A DNA stretch of 64,000 nt from a bacterium (GTDB lineage: Bacteria > SZUA-79 > Acidulodesulfobacterales > Acidulodesulfobacteraceae), in the NCBI GenBank assembly GCA_021813595.1, contig JAKAKF010000218.1, positions 1 to 64,000 of the forward strand, written 5' to 3'. Each line of letters opens with the position of its first letter. Position 1 is the first letter of the stretch. The translations under genes and the position numbers were made by a program. Of this stretch, positions 54,956 to 64,000 are shown one piece after another. The notes beneath the pieces are model-generated. The model saw nothing but the letters and a program-made list of their open reading frames with translations, made no database searches and had not been told where the DNA came from.

Positions 54956-57900
54956 ATGAACGAAATAAAGCCGCAAAAAACTAAAAGTTTTACCGACATA
55001 TTTATTCAGCGCCCGGTTCTCGCAATAGTCATAAGCCTCGTTATATTTATACTTGGAGCAAGGTCTCTTTCCGAATTGACGTTAAGGGAATATCCGAAAG
55101 TAAAAGATACCCTTATTACCGTTCAGACGGCATATCCCGGCGCAAGCGCGCAGGTAGTGCAGGGGTTTATTACAATGCCTTTGGAGAGAGCTATAGCTTC
55201 TTCTGAAGGTATAGATTATATGACTTCGACGAGCACCGAAGGCGTAAGCACTATCCAGGTTTTTATGAAATTAAACTTCAGCTCTAACGCCGCTCTTGCT
55301 GAGGTGCTTTCTCAGGTTAATTCCGTACTAAACCAGTTGCCCAAGCAGTCGCAACTTCCCGTTATTACAAAGACTAGCGTTACCAATCTTGCTTATTTAT
55401 ATCTGGCATTTACTTCTAATACGCTGTCAAGTTCTCAAATTACGGATTATTTAACCAGGGCGGTCCAGCCTAAAATTCAGGCGGTAAGCGGAGTCGGCCA
55501 GGTTCAGATTTACGGCAATAAACAGTTCGGCATGAGGATATGGCTCAACCCAAAAAAAATGGCGGAATTTAACGTTACGCCGATAGACGTTTCAAATGCG
55601 CTTGCTAACAATAATTATATTGCTTCAAACGGTTACACTAAAGGAAATTACGTTCAGGTTAATATTTCCGCCGATACGCTTTTAACAAGCGTGAAACAGT
55701 TTAGAAATTTAGTCGTTGCCGACGACGACGGCACTTTGATAAGGGTTAAAGATATAGGAACGGTAGAAATGGGAGCCGTAAGCAATGACGCGGGAAATAT
55801 AATGAACGGTAAAAGAGCGGTAGTTATGGGTATTTTTACGACTCCTACGGCAAATCCGCTGACCGTCGTAAAAAAACTTACAGGTATGATTCCTTCGTTA
55901 AGAAAACAGCTGCCTGCGCATATGAAACTCAGGGTTGCGTTTAACAGAACTATTTTTATAAGCAGTTCTATTAACGAAGTTATTAAAACGGTTGTAGAAA
56001 CCCTTATAATAGTTATAATAGTTATATTTTTATTTCTCGGTTCGGCAAGAAGCGTGGCTATTCCAGTAATAGCTATACCTCTATCTATAATAGGCGACCT
56101 GTTTATAATGTATTACCTAAATTATTCAATTAACTTGCTGACGCTTTTAGCTTTCGTCCTTGCTATAGGCTTGGTCGTGGACGACGCTATTATAGTAGTC
56201 GAAAACGTAAGCCGTCATATTGAAGAAGGTAAAAAACCTTTCGACGCGGCTATTATTGCGGCAAAAGAGCTCGGCGTGCCTATTATTGCTATGTCTATCA
56301 CTTTAGTGGCGGTTTTTCTCCCGATAGGTTTTATGGGCGGTCTTACAGGGGCATTATTTACTGAATTTGCTTTTACTCTTGCCGGAGCGGTGCTTATTTC
56401 CGGAATTCTTGCATTGACTCTTTCGCCGATGTTGACGTCTAAATTTTTAAAAGAGGATATGGGTAAAAAGGGGCTTACGCATTTTCTAGACGTAACTTTT
56501 GAAAAAATAAAAAATATATATTTAAAAATACTTCACGGCGTTCTTGATTACAAACCGGTGGTAGCGCTGGTTATAATAGTCGTTTTAACCGCCGCATATT
56601 TTTTGTTTGTTACCACAAAAAGCGAACTTGCCCCCACTGAAGATCAGGGCGTCGTTTTCGTACAGGGCACTGCATCGCCTACTTCTACCTATAAAAATTT
56701 AAAACATTACGCAAAGCAGATAGGGCATATTTACGATTCTTTTCCGCAAATGAACAGGTATTTTATGGCATTGGGAGCTTCGGGCAATAATACCTTAATA
56801 TCGGGTATGATTCTTAAACCGTGGAGCCAGAGAAAATTAACCCAGATGCAGCTTACCCCTATGGTACAGGAAAAACTAAATTCTATAACGGGTTTACAGC
56901 TTGCGGCGTTTGCGCTTCCGAGCCTTCCGGGTTCGCAGGGTCTTCCCGTTATGTTTGTTATAACATCTACGGAAAATTATCTTGAAATGAGAAGCGTTGC
57001 GCTTCGGCTTGAGCAAAAAGCGATGCAGAGCGGACTGTTTTTATATATGGACAAAGACCTAAAGTACGATGAACCCCAGATAAAAATTATTATAAATAAA
57101 AACAAAGCGCAGAGTATGGGCATTAATATGGCGACGATAGGCGATACGCTTTCTACTATGCTGAGCGAAAATTACGTAAACTGGTTTGAAATGGACGGTT
57201 ACAGCTATAAGGTTATACCGCAGGTAATTCAAAAATACAGGTTCGACCAAAATTTGTTAAAAAATTATTATGTTACGGCTTCAAACGGCAATATGGTTCC
57301 GCTGTCCAGCTTTGTAAGCTTTAAAACCGTTACCGTACCGGAATCGTTAAACCAGTTCGACCAGCTCAATTCAGTTACTATTTCTGCCATACCCAAGCCG
57401 GGAGTAACTATAGGACAAGCGTTAAGTTTTCTTGAAAAAGCCTCTAAGAAGATTTTCCCTAAAGGATTTTCGTATAATTTTGCCGGCCAGTCGCGCCAGT
57501 TCGTTCAGCAAGGTTCGGCCATGGTAGTAACGTTTTTCTTTTCCTTGATTATAATTTATCTCGTTCTTGCCGCTCTGTTCGACAGTTTTATAGACCCTGT
57601 TATTATATTAGTCAGCGTTCCCATGTCTATAACCGGAGCGTTAATATTTTTAAGTTTAGGTTTTGCGACTATTAATATCTATACGGAGGTAGGACTTGTT
57701 ACTCTTATAGGCCTCGTAAGTAAACACGGCATTCTCATTACAAAGTTTGCAAACGATTTGCAGAAAGAAGGCATGGATAAACGAACCGCAATAGAGCAGG
57801 CGGCATCTATAAGGTTAAGGCCTATACTGATGACTACTTTTGCTATGGTTTTCGGCGTCGTACCGTTGCTTCTCGCTTCCGGGGCAGGCGCTGTCAGCAG

Positions 57901-58027
57901 GTTTGATATAGGTTTGGTTATAGCCGCAGGACTCGGCATAGGTACGTTTTTAACTATATTTATAGTACCGACCGTATATATGTTCTTCGGTAAAGATTTG
58001 CATAAAAACAAAGAAAATGCCGACTAA
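54956..58027 (+). CDS. RND efflux permease (AcrB/MexF type)
   Basis: 1023 residues, full length. Starts SFTDIFIQRPVLAIVISLVIFILGARSL; proton-relay acids in GLVVDDAIIVVEN (helix 4); FMGGLTGALF and the second-half GLVSKHGILITKFAND. Both large periplasmic loops are present. Family pumps export hydrophobic drugs, solvents or metabolites by proton exchange in trimers. The QGVVFVQG and PGVTIGQAL loops mark the HAE1 class. Substrate unknown. The adaptor precedes it and the channel is divergent. Confidence 0.95.
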   Translation: MNEIKPQKTKSFTDIFIQRPVLAIVISLVIFILGARSLSELTLREYPKVKDTLITVQTAYPGASAQVVQGFITMPLERAIASSEGIDYMTSTSTEGVSTIQVFMKLNFSSNAALAEVLSQVNSVLNQLPKQSQLPVITKTSVTNLAYLYLAFTSNTLSSSQITDYLTRAVQPKIQAVSGVGQVQIYGNKQFGMRIWLNPKKMAEFNVTPIDVSNALANNNYIASNGYTKGNYVQVNISADTLLTSVKQFRNLVVADDDGTLIRVKDIGTVEMGAVSNDAGNIMNGKRAVVMGIFTTPTANPLTVVKKLTGMIPSLRKQLPAHMKLRVAFNRTIFISSSINEVIKTVVETLIIVIIVIFLFLGSARSVAIPVIAIPLSIIGDLFIMYYLNYSINLLTLLAFVLAIGLVVDDAIIVVENVSRHIEEGKKPFDAAIIAAKELGVPIIAMSITLVAVFLPIGFMGGLTGALFTEFAFTLAGAVLISGILALTLSPMLTSKFLKEDMGKKGLTHFLDVTFEKIKNIYLKILHGVLDYKPVVALVIIVVLTAAYFLFVTTKSELAPTEDQGVVFVQGTASPTSTYKNLKHYAKQIGHIYDSFPQMNRYFMALGASGNNTLISGMILKPWSQRKLTQMQLTPMVQEKLNSITGLQLAAFALPSLPGSQGLPVMFVITSTENYLEMRSVALRLEQKAMQSGLFLYMDKDLKYDEPQIKIIINKNKAQSMGINMATIGDTLSTMLSENYVNWFEMDGYSYKVIPQVIQKYRFDQNLLKNYYVTASNGNMVPLSSFVSFKTVTVPESLNQFDQLNSVTISAIPKPGVTIGQALSFLEKASKKIFPKGFSYNFAGQSRQFVQQGSAMVVTFFFSLIIIYLVLAALFDSFIDPVIILVSVPMSITGALIFLSLGFATINIYTEVGLVTLIGLVSKHGILITKFANDLQKEGMDKRTAIEQAASIRLRPILMTTFAMVFGVVPLLLASGAGAVSRFDIGLVIAAGLGIGTFLTIFIVPTVYMFFGKDLHKNKENAD

Positions 58028-58039
58028 TTAGCCGGCTTA

Positions 58040-58184
58040 TTTATTTGCGAAGTCTTAAGAAAAAGGTGTCAGATTTTATTTTACGCATACAAAAAGAAAC
58101 AATTAACGATAAAGCATGTTGCGTAAAATTAATCTGACACCTTTTTCTAAATAAAGACTTTTTCTGATTTATTTTCGAAGTCTT
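58040..58184. mobile_element. Inverted-repeat element (MITE-like) flanked by a 17-bp direct repeat from the dppB end
   Basis: A 28-29 bp near-perfect inverted repeat (58059-58087 and 58120-58147, one indel and one mismatch) with GAAAAAGGTGTCAGATT ends encloses 32 bases. It is flanked by a 16/17 direct repeat at 58040-58056 and 58168-58184. The right copy is the real 3' end of dppB (codes ...RLRK then stop) and the left copy repeats it without the gene. That looks like a target duplication made by insertion, or a duplication that came with it. Both arms end in a T-run pattern that could terminate transcription in both directions. Confidence 0.65.
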
Positions 58185-59140
58185 GGATCGACGAGAGCAT
58201 AAGCGATGTCGGCCAAAAGGTTGCCGATAAGAGTAAGTACCGCGCCTATTACGAGTATTCCCATTATAGTCGGATAGTCTCGCGCAAGGACGCTCTGATA
58301 GAAAAGCCTGCCCATTCCGTTTATATCGAAAATAGTTTCTATGATAACGCTTCCTCCTATAAGTCCCGGAACGCTTAACCCTAGTATTGTTATAAAAGGA
58401 ATAAGGGCGTTTTTCATGGCATGCTTGTATATTACCGTCCGTTCTTTAAGCCCTTTAGCTCTTGCAGTCAGAATATAATCCTGCCTGTAAACTTCAAGCA
58501 TATTGCCCTTCAAATATCTGGAAAGTCCGGCAATACCTCCGAACCCGGCGACGAATACGGGCATGACGAGATGCTTTGCTATATTTGCGATTTTGCCCCA
58601 CCAGGGAAGAAAATTATAACCGGCAGAGGTTATACCTCCTATAGGCAGTATGTGCAAATCTATTCCGAAAAAAATAATTAAAAGAAGAGCGACCCAGAAA
58701 GACGGCGCCGCAAAACCGATAAAAACCAATACCGTGGTAATTTTATCGAAGATGGAATCGTGCTTAACCGCCGACATAACCCCCAGAGGAATAGAAAATA
58801 GGAATATAAAAAACATAGCAAGAGAGTTTATAATAATAGTTATGCCTATAGTTCTTTTTATTTCGGTAATGACCGGTTCATGGTTTGCGGTAAAAGAAAC
58901 CCCGAAATTAAGCGTGACTATCCGTTTAAGCCATTCGTAATACTGGGTTAAAAGAGGTTTGTTTAAACCGTAAAGTTTTGAGAGCATCTCCCTCGAAGCA
59001 GCCGAAACCTTCGGATTTAAACCCAACTGTTCGGTAAGGGGGTTGCCCGGCGCAAGGTGTATAACGAAAAATGATATTAAAGTGATTCCTATTAAAATAG
59101 GTATCATAAAAAAAATTCGTTTTATAATATATATTCCCAT
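58169..59140 (-). CDS. Peptide/nickel-type ABC transporter permease (DppB/OppB family)
   Basis: 323 residues. N-terminal helix YIIKRIFFMIPILIGITLISFFVIHLAPGNP is the family hallmark, and the EAA-like loop YILTARAKGLKERTVIYKHAMKNAL is at about 215-240. Six helices. It forms a channel with a DppC-type partner. The partner encoded at 59236 points the other way, starting 95 bases away. The ATPases and binding protein are absent, so substrate (peptide, nickel, oligosaccharide) is unknown. Confidence 0.92.
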   Translation of the reverse strand: MGIYIIKRIFFMIPILIGITLISFFVIHLAPGNPLTEQLGLNPKVSAASREMLSKLYGLNKPLLTQYYEWLKRIVTLNFGVSFTANHEPVITEIKRTIGITIIINSLAMFFIFLFSIPLGVMSAVKHDSIFDKITTVLVFIGFAAPSFWVALLLIIFFGIDLHILPIGGITSAGYNFLPWWGKIANIAKHLVMPVFVAGFGGIAGLSRYLKGNMLEVYRQDYILTARAKGLKERTVIYKHAMKNALIPFITILGLSVPGLIGGSVIIETIFDINGMGRLFYQSVLARDYPTIMGILVIGAVLTLIGNLLADIAYALVDPRLRK

Positions 59141-59235
59141 AACGTGAGCGTTGCCCTAAAAAAAATTTTATTTTTATAAAGCTATATTATATATTATAAT
59201 ATTCGATAATTAAAATTAAAAATTTGATTTAAATC

Positions 59236-60072
59236 ATGAACGAAATAATAAACGCTTTTAAAAAAAATAAACTCGCCTTATACTCTTTGATTTTTATTTT
59301 GCTTATTATTCTGGCAGCCGTATTTGCGCCTTATATATCTCCGTACAATCCGGATAAAATAAACGTAAACGCAATACTTCAGCCGCCGAGTTTTGCGCAT
59401 ATCCTTGGAACCGATCAGCTTGGACGCGACGTTTTTTCAAGACTCATTTACGGTTCTAGAATTTCCGTAGAAGTAGGTTTTATATCGGTTTCCATATCTC
59501 TTTTTATAGGGATAATTATAGGCGCTTTTGCTGGGTATTATGCCGGTTTGACGGACGGTTTTCTAATGAGATTCGTCGATATCATGCTGACCTTCCCGTC
59601 TTTTTTTCTTATTCTTGCGGTAAGCGCGATTTTAAGACCCTCTATCATAAACATTATGATTATAATAGGCTTAACTTCATGGATGGGCGTCGCCAGAATA
59701 ATCAGGGCAGAATTTATGCAAAACAGGGAAAAAGACTATGTCCTATCGGCTAAAGCGGCGGGAGCTTCAGACCTCTATATTATGTTTATCGAAATTTTAC
59801 CGAACGTCGTCGCTCCTATTTTAGTTTCGGCAACGCTTGGAATAGCCGGAGCAATCTTAATACAGGCGTCTTTAGCTTTTCTCGGGATTGGTATTATGCC
59901 GCCTACGCCTAGCTGGGGAGGAATGCTTTCGCGAGGGAAAACCTATATAATGGTAGCATGGTGGCTGACGCTGTTTCCGGGTATTGCAATTTTACTTACC
60001 GTCCTAAGTTTTAATTTAGTCGGTGAAGCAGTCAGAAATGCCCTCGACCCCAGATATTCGACTGAGAAATAG
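59236..60072 (+). CDS. Peptide/nickel-type ABC transporter permease (DppC/OppC family)
   Basis: 278 residues. N-terminal FKKNKLALYSLIFILLIILAAVFAPYISPYNP and GTDQLGRDVFSRLIYGSRIS are diagnostic of the DppC branch. The coupling loop DYVLSAKAAGASDLYIMFIEILPN is near 170-193. It ends with LDPRYSTEK. Divergent from dppB. The TAG stop at 60070-60072 is also the first three bases of a palindromic repeat. Confidence 0.92.
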   Translation: MNEIINAFKKNKLALYSLIFILLIILAAVFAPYISPYNPDKINVNAILQPPSFAHILGTDQLGRDVFSRLIYGSRISVEVGFISVSISLFIGIIIGAFAGYYAGLTDGFLMRFVDIMLTFPSFFLILAVSAILRPSIINIMIIIGLTSWMGVARIIRAEFMQNREKDYVLSAKAAGASDLYIMFIEILPNVVAPILVSATLGIAGAILIQASLAFLGIGIMPPTPSWGGMLSRGKTYIMVAWWLTLFPGIAILLTVLSFNLVGEAVRNALDPRYSTEK

Positions 60073-60125
60073 TACTGTGAGGGAATTCAATTCTGTCGCC
60101 GTAACAAATTGGAAGGACGGAATTC
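60070..60125 (+). repeat. GAATTCAATTC palindromic repeat, copy after dppC
   Basis: TAGTACTG begins at the dppC stop (60070-60077), then GGGAATTCAATTCTGTC (60081-60097), GCCGTAACAAATTGG and a second partial unit with GGACGGAATTC. Its layout matches the argG-argH copy and the tandem copy before birA, in the same sense relative to transcription. The second unit is cut short by the hairpin at 60128. Confidence 0.65.
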
Positions 60126-60127
60126 GC

Positions 60128-60165
60128 AGGAAAAGGTGTCAGATTTATTTTTGACACCTTTTCCT
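60128..60165. terminator. GGTGTCA hairpin after dppC
   Basis: AGGAAAAGGTGTCA (60128-60141) and TGACACCTTTTCCT (60152-60165) are perfect 14-bp arms with a 10-base loop (GATTTATTTT). The arm and loop sequence AAAAGGTGTCAGATTTA also begins the inverted-repeat element at 58059, so it belongs to the same family. It may end dppC transcription. Confidence 0.65.
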
Positions 60166-60241
60166 TTAAAAAAAAGCTCAAAAATGCTAATATAATCTAT
60201 GTATATTTATTATTGAATTAAATTTTAAAGAGGTCTTTACA

Positions 60242-60655
60242 ATGAACGCTTACAAGCAACTTAAGGTAATTATTTTATTTTTATCCGTTATTTTTATTTC
60301 AGGTTTAATGCTAACGGGTTGCGCGACTACGCGCGATATTACGGGCAAACCCATATCGACTTCCAATGTAGATAAAATAATAAACGGAACGACGACAAAA
60401 TCGCAGATAATTTCCATGTTCGGACCGCCTTATTCTATAAAGAAAAATCCTTTTAAACCCGGCGTGGTTACTTATAAATACAGATTCAGATATAAAAAAT
60501 ACGTTCATTTAGGAAATGAAATTCTTACTACTTCGACGAGAAAATTTAAAGAAAAATTATATATAGTTATTAAAAACGGAATAGTTATAAGCCATAGTTT
60601 TACGACTACGGGAAACACATCGCTAAGGAGGATTTTAAAAAAAGAAAAACAATGA
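60242..60655 (+). CDS. Small BamE/SmpA/OmlA-like lipoprotein
   Basis: 137 residues. Signal peptide with lipobox LMLTG-C27. The mature part has NVDKIINGTTTKSQIISMFGPPYSI, the pattern of the SmpA/OmlA/BamE fold (a short helix followed by a GxP turn and strands). In E. coli BamE belongs to the outer-membrane protein assembly machine. Here the neighbours are dapF and dppC, so it may be a BamE relative with another job. It overlaps the dapF start by 4 bases. Confidence 0.7.
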   Translation: MNAYKQLKVIILFLSVIFISGLMLTGCATTRDITGKPISTSNVDKIINGTTTKSQIISMFGPPYSIKKNPFKPGVVTYKYRFRYKKYVHLGNEILTTSTRKFKEKLYIVIKNGIVISHSFTTTGNTSLRRILKKEKQ

Positions 60656-61554
60656 AAATAAAATTTACGAAACTTCATGGAGCCGGCAACGACTATCTTT
60701 ATATAGACGGCATTAACGATATTCCTGCCTGTGTTGTCGGTAATACGTATAGTAATAATTTCTATAACGAACTCTCGGAGAAAATCAGCGATAGGCATTT
60801 TGGAGTTGGTTCAGACGGCATTATAATAATTTTGCCTCCTTCGTCAAATGAAGAGTTTGGGGTTAAGCCGGATTTTAGAATGAGGATGTTTAATGCAGAC
60901 GGTTCTGAAGGAGAAATGTGCGGCAACGGAATAAGATGCTTTGCAAAATATGTTTACGATAAGCATCTTACGGATAAAAAGATTATAAATATCGAAACTC
61001 TTGCGGGAGTTAAAACGGTGGAAGTTTTTTTGGCGGAAGGAACGGGCACGGTAAAAGAAGCAAAGGTTTTTATGGGTATTCCAGAGTTTGAGGCAAGTAA
61101 AATTCCGGCAATTTTTCAAAAAACGGAAATCATCAACGAAAAAATAAACGTAAAGAATAAGAACTTTACCGTATCCTGCGTTTCAATGGGTAATCCGCAT
61201 TGCGTTACTTTCGTAGATGACGTAAAAAATTTTGATGTTCATTATTACGGACATATTATAGAAAACGATACTATGTTTCCTAATCGGGTCAATATAGAGT
61301 TTGTTCAACTGCTCGACGACGGAAACGTGATAGTAAGAACATGGGAAAGAGGCTCAGGCGAAACTCTGGCGTGCGGTACAGGCGCATGCGCAGTTTATTC
61401 GGTCATAAAAAAAACCGGCAAAATAGACTTGGGCGAAAAGGAGCTTAAGGTTAATTTATACGGCGGAACGCTTAAAATATCGGGAGATATAAATAAAGGC
61501 ATATATATGGTCGGTCCAGCCGAAGAAGTTTTTAGCGGTTATTTTAATTTTTAA
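60652..61554 (+). CDS. dapF: Diaminopimelate epimerase
   Basis: 300 residues; converts LL- to meso-diaminopimelate. The two active-site cysteines are C90 (SEGEMCGNG) and C241 (ETLACGTGA). N-terminal FTKLHGAGNDYLYID and VNIEFVQ are conserved. It is a little longer than the usual 275 because of loops at about 25-40 and 60-70. It is overlapped by the upstream lipoprotein and starts 2 bases before the lytic transglycosylase; meso-DAP is the peptidoglycan link residue the latter releases. Confidence 0.96.
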   Translation: MKIKFTKLHGAGNDYLYIDGINDIPACVVGNTYSNNFYNELSEKISDRHFGVGSDGIIIILPPSSNEEFGVKPDFRMRMFNADGSEGEMCGNGIRCFAKYVYDKHLTDKKIINIETLAGVKTVEVFLAEGTGTVKEAKVFMGIPEFEASKIPAIFQKTEIINEKINVKNKNFTVSCVSMGNPHCVTFVDDVKNFDVHYYGHIIENDTMFPNRVNIEFVQLLDDGNVIVRTWERGSGETLACGTGACAVYSVIKKTGKIDLGEKELKVNLYGGTLKISGDINKGIYMVGPAEEVFSGYFNF

Positions 61555-61556
61555 TT

Positions 61557-63593
61557 ATGAAAAAAGCGAGTTTATTAGCTTATATATTGTTTGCCGTCGT
61601 CCTGCTTAACTGTTGTTTTTCAGATTATGCTTTTTCTTTTGTCGATTATTTAAGTAAAAATTCAAAACCTTATCTCAATTACAATAACGAAGGCGTTTTT
61701 AAAAAAGCTTTTAACAGTTTTGTTTCCGGCAGATATAAAACTGCTGCTGGAGAATTTTGGCTTTATTTGCACAGAGGAGGTAAAACGCTCGGTAATTTTG
61801 CGCTTTATTATCAGGGGTTGTCTTTTATCAATCTTAAAGAATACGGAAAAGCGGATTATGTTCTAATGAAACTATCAATTTCTTATCCTAATTTCGTTTT
61901 TTATAAAAACACTATTTTTTATTTGGCTATATCTGAAGAAAAAACGGGAAACTATGTTTCAGAAATATCCCATTTTAAATATATTATTGCACGTTCAAAA
62001 AAATCGTCCGTACGTTCTTTTGCAATGTACGATGTATATAAAGCATATGCGAAGCTGAAAGATTATAAGCTTGCGGATAAATATTTAAAGCGGCTTTATA
62101 TAGATTACCCTTACTTTTGCAAAATTCATCATATAAAAATAAAAAATGCTTTTTTAAATTTATCCGAAAAAATTAAACGTGGAGAAGATTTATATTATGA
62201 TTCCTATTATACAGAATCTATTGCCATACTAAAGACGGTCGCTTTAAAAGACAAAAAAGCAAAATTAATCATTTTGAAAGATTTGATGAATATTAAAAGT
62301 TCTTTGTTTTTAGATAAAGTTGATAAATGTTTAAAATACGAAAAAAATAAATCATGCTATGAATATTACGGAGTAAAAAATTTAAAAATACTAGATTTGA
62401 AAGCCCGTTATTATTACATTAGCGGGCAAACTCAAAAAACGTTTTTAATTTTAAACTCTATATCGGAGAAATATGGATTTCTTAACCGAAGGCTTAAAAA
62501 TATTTACGGGAATATTTTGTGGAGTCGCATTTTAAACGATCTGAAATCAGGGGAATTATTGAGCGCGGCAAAAAGGCTTAAGTCTTTTTTTATTATAGAC
62601 GATTCCGTAAACCAAAACACGGCAAGATTTCTATTCTGGTACGGCATTATACTTGAAAAATTAGGTTATAAAAAAAGAGCCCTTTTTTATTTTAATTTGA
62701 TAAGAGCTTCGAGGATTTTAAGGTATTCTTATTACGGTATTATGTCGGACATATTTGTCAGCAGAATAACCGGCGCCGCAGATTACTCTTCGGAAGTCTT
62801 GAACAATGGCGATATCCGCAGTTATAGCATTGTATCTTTGAAATATGCATCCGAATTTAAAAAAGCAATAAATAATAATTATGCCTTAAATTTAAGATTT
62901 AAGAGATTAAAAGCGCTTTTGAATCTAAATATTTATTCTCTTTCTTATATAGAACTGCGGAAAATAGCGTTAATGAATGATAATAATAAAAATTTCGACG
63001 TTTTTTTGATATATTTACTTTATAAAAAAGGATATTACGGGTCGGCCATTAACATTGCTTTCACTTTAATTTTTAAAAATGACGATTATAGGCAATTGCT
63101 CTTAAATAAAAAATTTTTAGAAATTCTTTATCCAAAGCCTTATTACGGCTATGTAGAAAAATACTCTTCAAAGTACGGTATCCCGGTAGATTTAATATAC
63201 GGCATAATGAGGCAGGAAAGCCTTTATAATCCCATATGTTATTCCGGCGCAAACGCAATAGGTCTTATGCAGATTATTCCGTCCACCGGTTACTATATAG
63301 CAAGCCATACCGGCTGCTATAATTTTAATCCTTCCATGCTGTACAGCAAGCATATAAATATAAGTTTCGGCTCATATTATTTGAAGACCCTTCTCGATCA
63401 GTTTAACGGAAAAAAATATCTTGCCATAGCTTCTTATAATGCAGGACCGGGAGCCGTTTCATACTGGAAAAACAATCTTTTAAAAAATGATGCAATGCCT
63501 CTTTTTATAGAACTTATACCGTTTAATCAAACAAGGACTTACGTTAAAAGAGTTTTGGCAAATTATTATGTTTATAATTTTCTTTATAATTAA
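61557..63593 (+). CDS. Soluble-type lytic transglycosylase with helical superhelix
   Basis: 678 residues. Signal peptide about 1-24, a long alpha-helical region (about 40-520) of tetratricopeptide-like hairpins rich in Tyr, Lys and Leu, then the lysozyme-like SLT domain with catalytic E554 (MRQESLYNP), GLMQIIPSTG and the AIASYNAGPGAVSYW substrate motif. It cleaves peptidoglycan glycan strands, leaving anhydro-muramic ends. The architecture matches E. coli Slt70. The N-terminal CC is not a proper lipobox, so it should be free in the periplasm. Confidence 0.9.
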   Translation: MKKASLLAYILFAVVLLNCCFSDYAFSFVDYLSKNSKPYLNYNNEGVFKKAFNSFVSGRYKTAAGEFWLYLHRGGKTLGNFALYYQGLSFINLKEYGKADYVLMKLSISYPNFVFYKNTIFYLAISEEKTGNYVSEISHFKYIIARSKKSSVRSFAMYDVYKAYAKLKDYKLADKYLKRLYIDYPYFCKIHHIKIKNAFLNLSEKIKRGEDLYYDSYYTESIAILKTVALKDKKAKLIILKDLMNIKSSLFLDKVDKCLKYEKNKSCYEYYGVKNLKILDLKARYYYISGQTQKTFLILNSISEKYGFLNRRLKNIYGNILWSRILNDLKSGELLSAAKRLKSFFIIDDSVNQNTARFLFWYGIILEKLGYKKRALFYFNLIRASRILRYSYYGIMSDIFVSRITGAADYSSEVLNNGDIRSYSIVSLKYASEFKKAINNNYALNLRFKRLKALLNLNIYSLSYIELRKIALMNDNNKNFDVFLIYLLYKKGYYGSAINIAFTLIFKNDDYRQLLLNKKFLEILYPKPYYGYVEKYSSKYGIPVDLIYGIMRQESLYNPICYSGANAIGLMQIIPSTGYYIASHTGCYNFNPSMLYSKHINISFGSYYLKTLLDQFNGKKYLAIASYNAGPGAVSYWKNNLLKNDAMPLFIELIPFNQTRTYVKRVLANYYVYNFLYN

Positions 63594-64000
<407 letters not shown>

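Overview
This window is AT-rich (by eye mid-30s % GC) and dense with housekeeping genes. It comes from a Gram-negative bacterium: it has a lipopolysaccharide (LPS) export set (lptA, lptB, lptC, lptF, lptG), KDO synthesis (kdsA, kdsC, kdsD), TolC-like and RND efflux genes, outer-membrane-type lipoproteins and UppP. Several gene orders fit a deltaproteobacterium-like lineage (Desulfobacterota or a related acid-sediment candidate group): argB-D-F-G-H followed by a small lipoprotein, lysA-dapA-dapB, and pyrG-kdsA-kdsD-kdsC-lptC-lptA-lptB-rpoN-hpf-rapZ. That placement is inferred from gene order and composition; no marker gene here settles it.

Layout. 1-3.3 kb: a truncated MFS transporter and an FAH-family gene on the minus strand, then uppP and xerC. 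3.4-5.4 kb: hslV-hslU protease. 5.5-14 kb: an arginine operon (argB, D, F, G, H) running into a lipoprotein, an NHL-repeat protein and a geranylgeranyl-reductase-like flavoprotein. 14.1-17.8 kb: radA, a polyprenyl diphosphate synthase, lysA. 17.9-25.6 kb: dapA-dapB-pyrG-kdsA-kdsD-kdsC-lptCAB, with several 4-8 base overlaps. 25.7-28.8 kb: a large hairpin, then rpoN-hpf-rapZ. 28.9-31.4 kb: metK-ahcY. 31.4-35.8 kb, minus strand: a pseudo-receiver repeat protein, nadC, birA, coaX. 35.9-38.1 kb: lptF-lptG. 38.2-42.6 kb: a metallo-beta-lactamase hydrolase, then ntrY-ntrX. 42.7-45.9 kb: three consecutive membrane proteins with zinc ribbons, closed by a 21-bp perfect hairpin. 46-47.2 kb: iron-type alcohol dehydrogenase. 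47.3-52.2 kb: a phosphate regulon (pstS-C-A-B-phoU) behind a clear 11-nt-periodic Pho-box-like array. 52.2-58 kb: a divergent tripartite RND efflux system. 58-60.2 kb: peptide/nickel-type ABC permeases facing apart, set among repeats. 60.2-64 kb: a small lipoprotein, dapF, a lytic transglycosylase and the 5' end of ligA.

The genes join up in several ways. LPS core precursor synthesis and transport are nearly complete. Diaminopimelate/lysine synthesis has dapA, dapB, dapF and lysA, but the middle steps are not here. Envelope and peptidoglycan work (uppP, polyprenyl synthase, lytic transglycosylase) and methyl cycling (metK-ahcY) are also present. Nitrogen-type regulation (ntrYX, rpoN, rapZ, hpf) sits in two places.

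Most of the window is ordinary core genome. The less explained material is the zinc-ribbon membrane trio, the pseudo-receiver protein with a 106-bp exact internal duplication, and two small palindromic repeat families. One has a GAATTCAATTC core and sits just after stop codons in gene-sense orientation. The other has a GGTGTCAGATT core, and one copy is flanked by a duplicated dppB 3' end. No gap without a gene exceeds 300 bases, and I found no tRNA, rRNA or CRISPR array.
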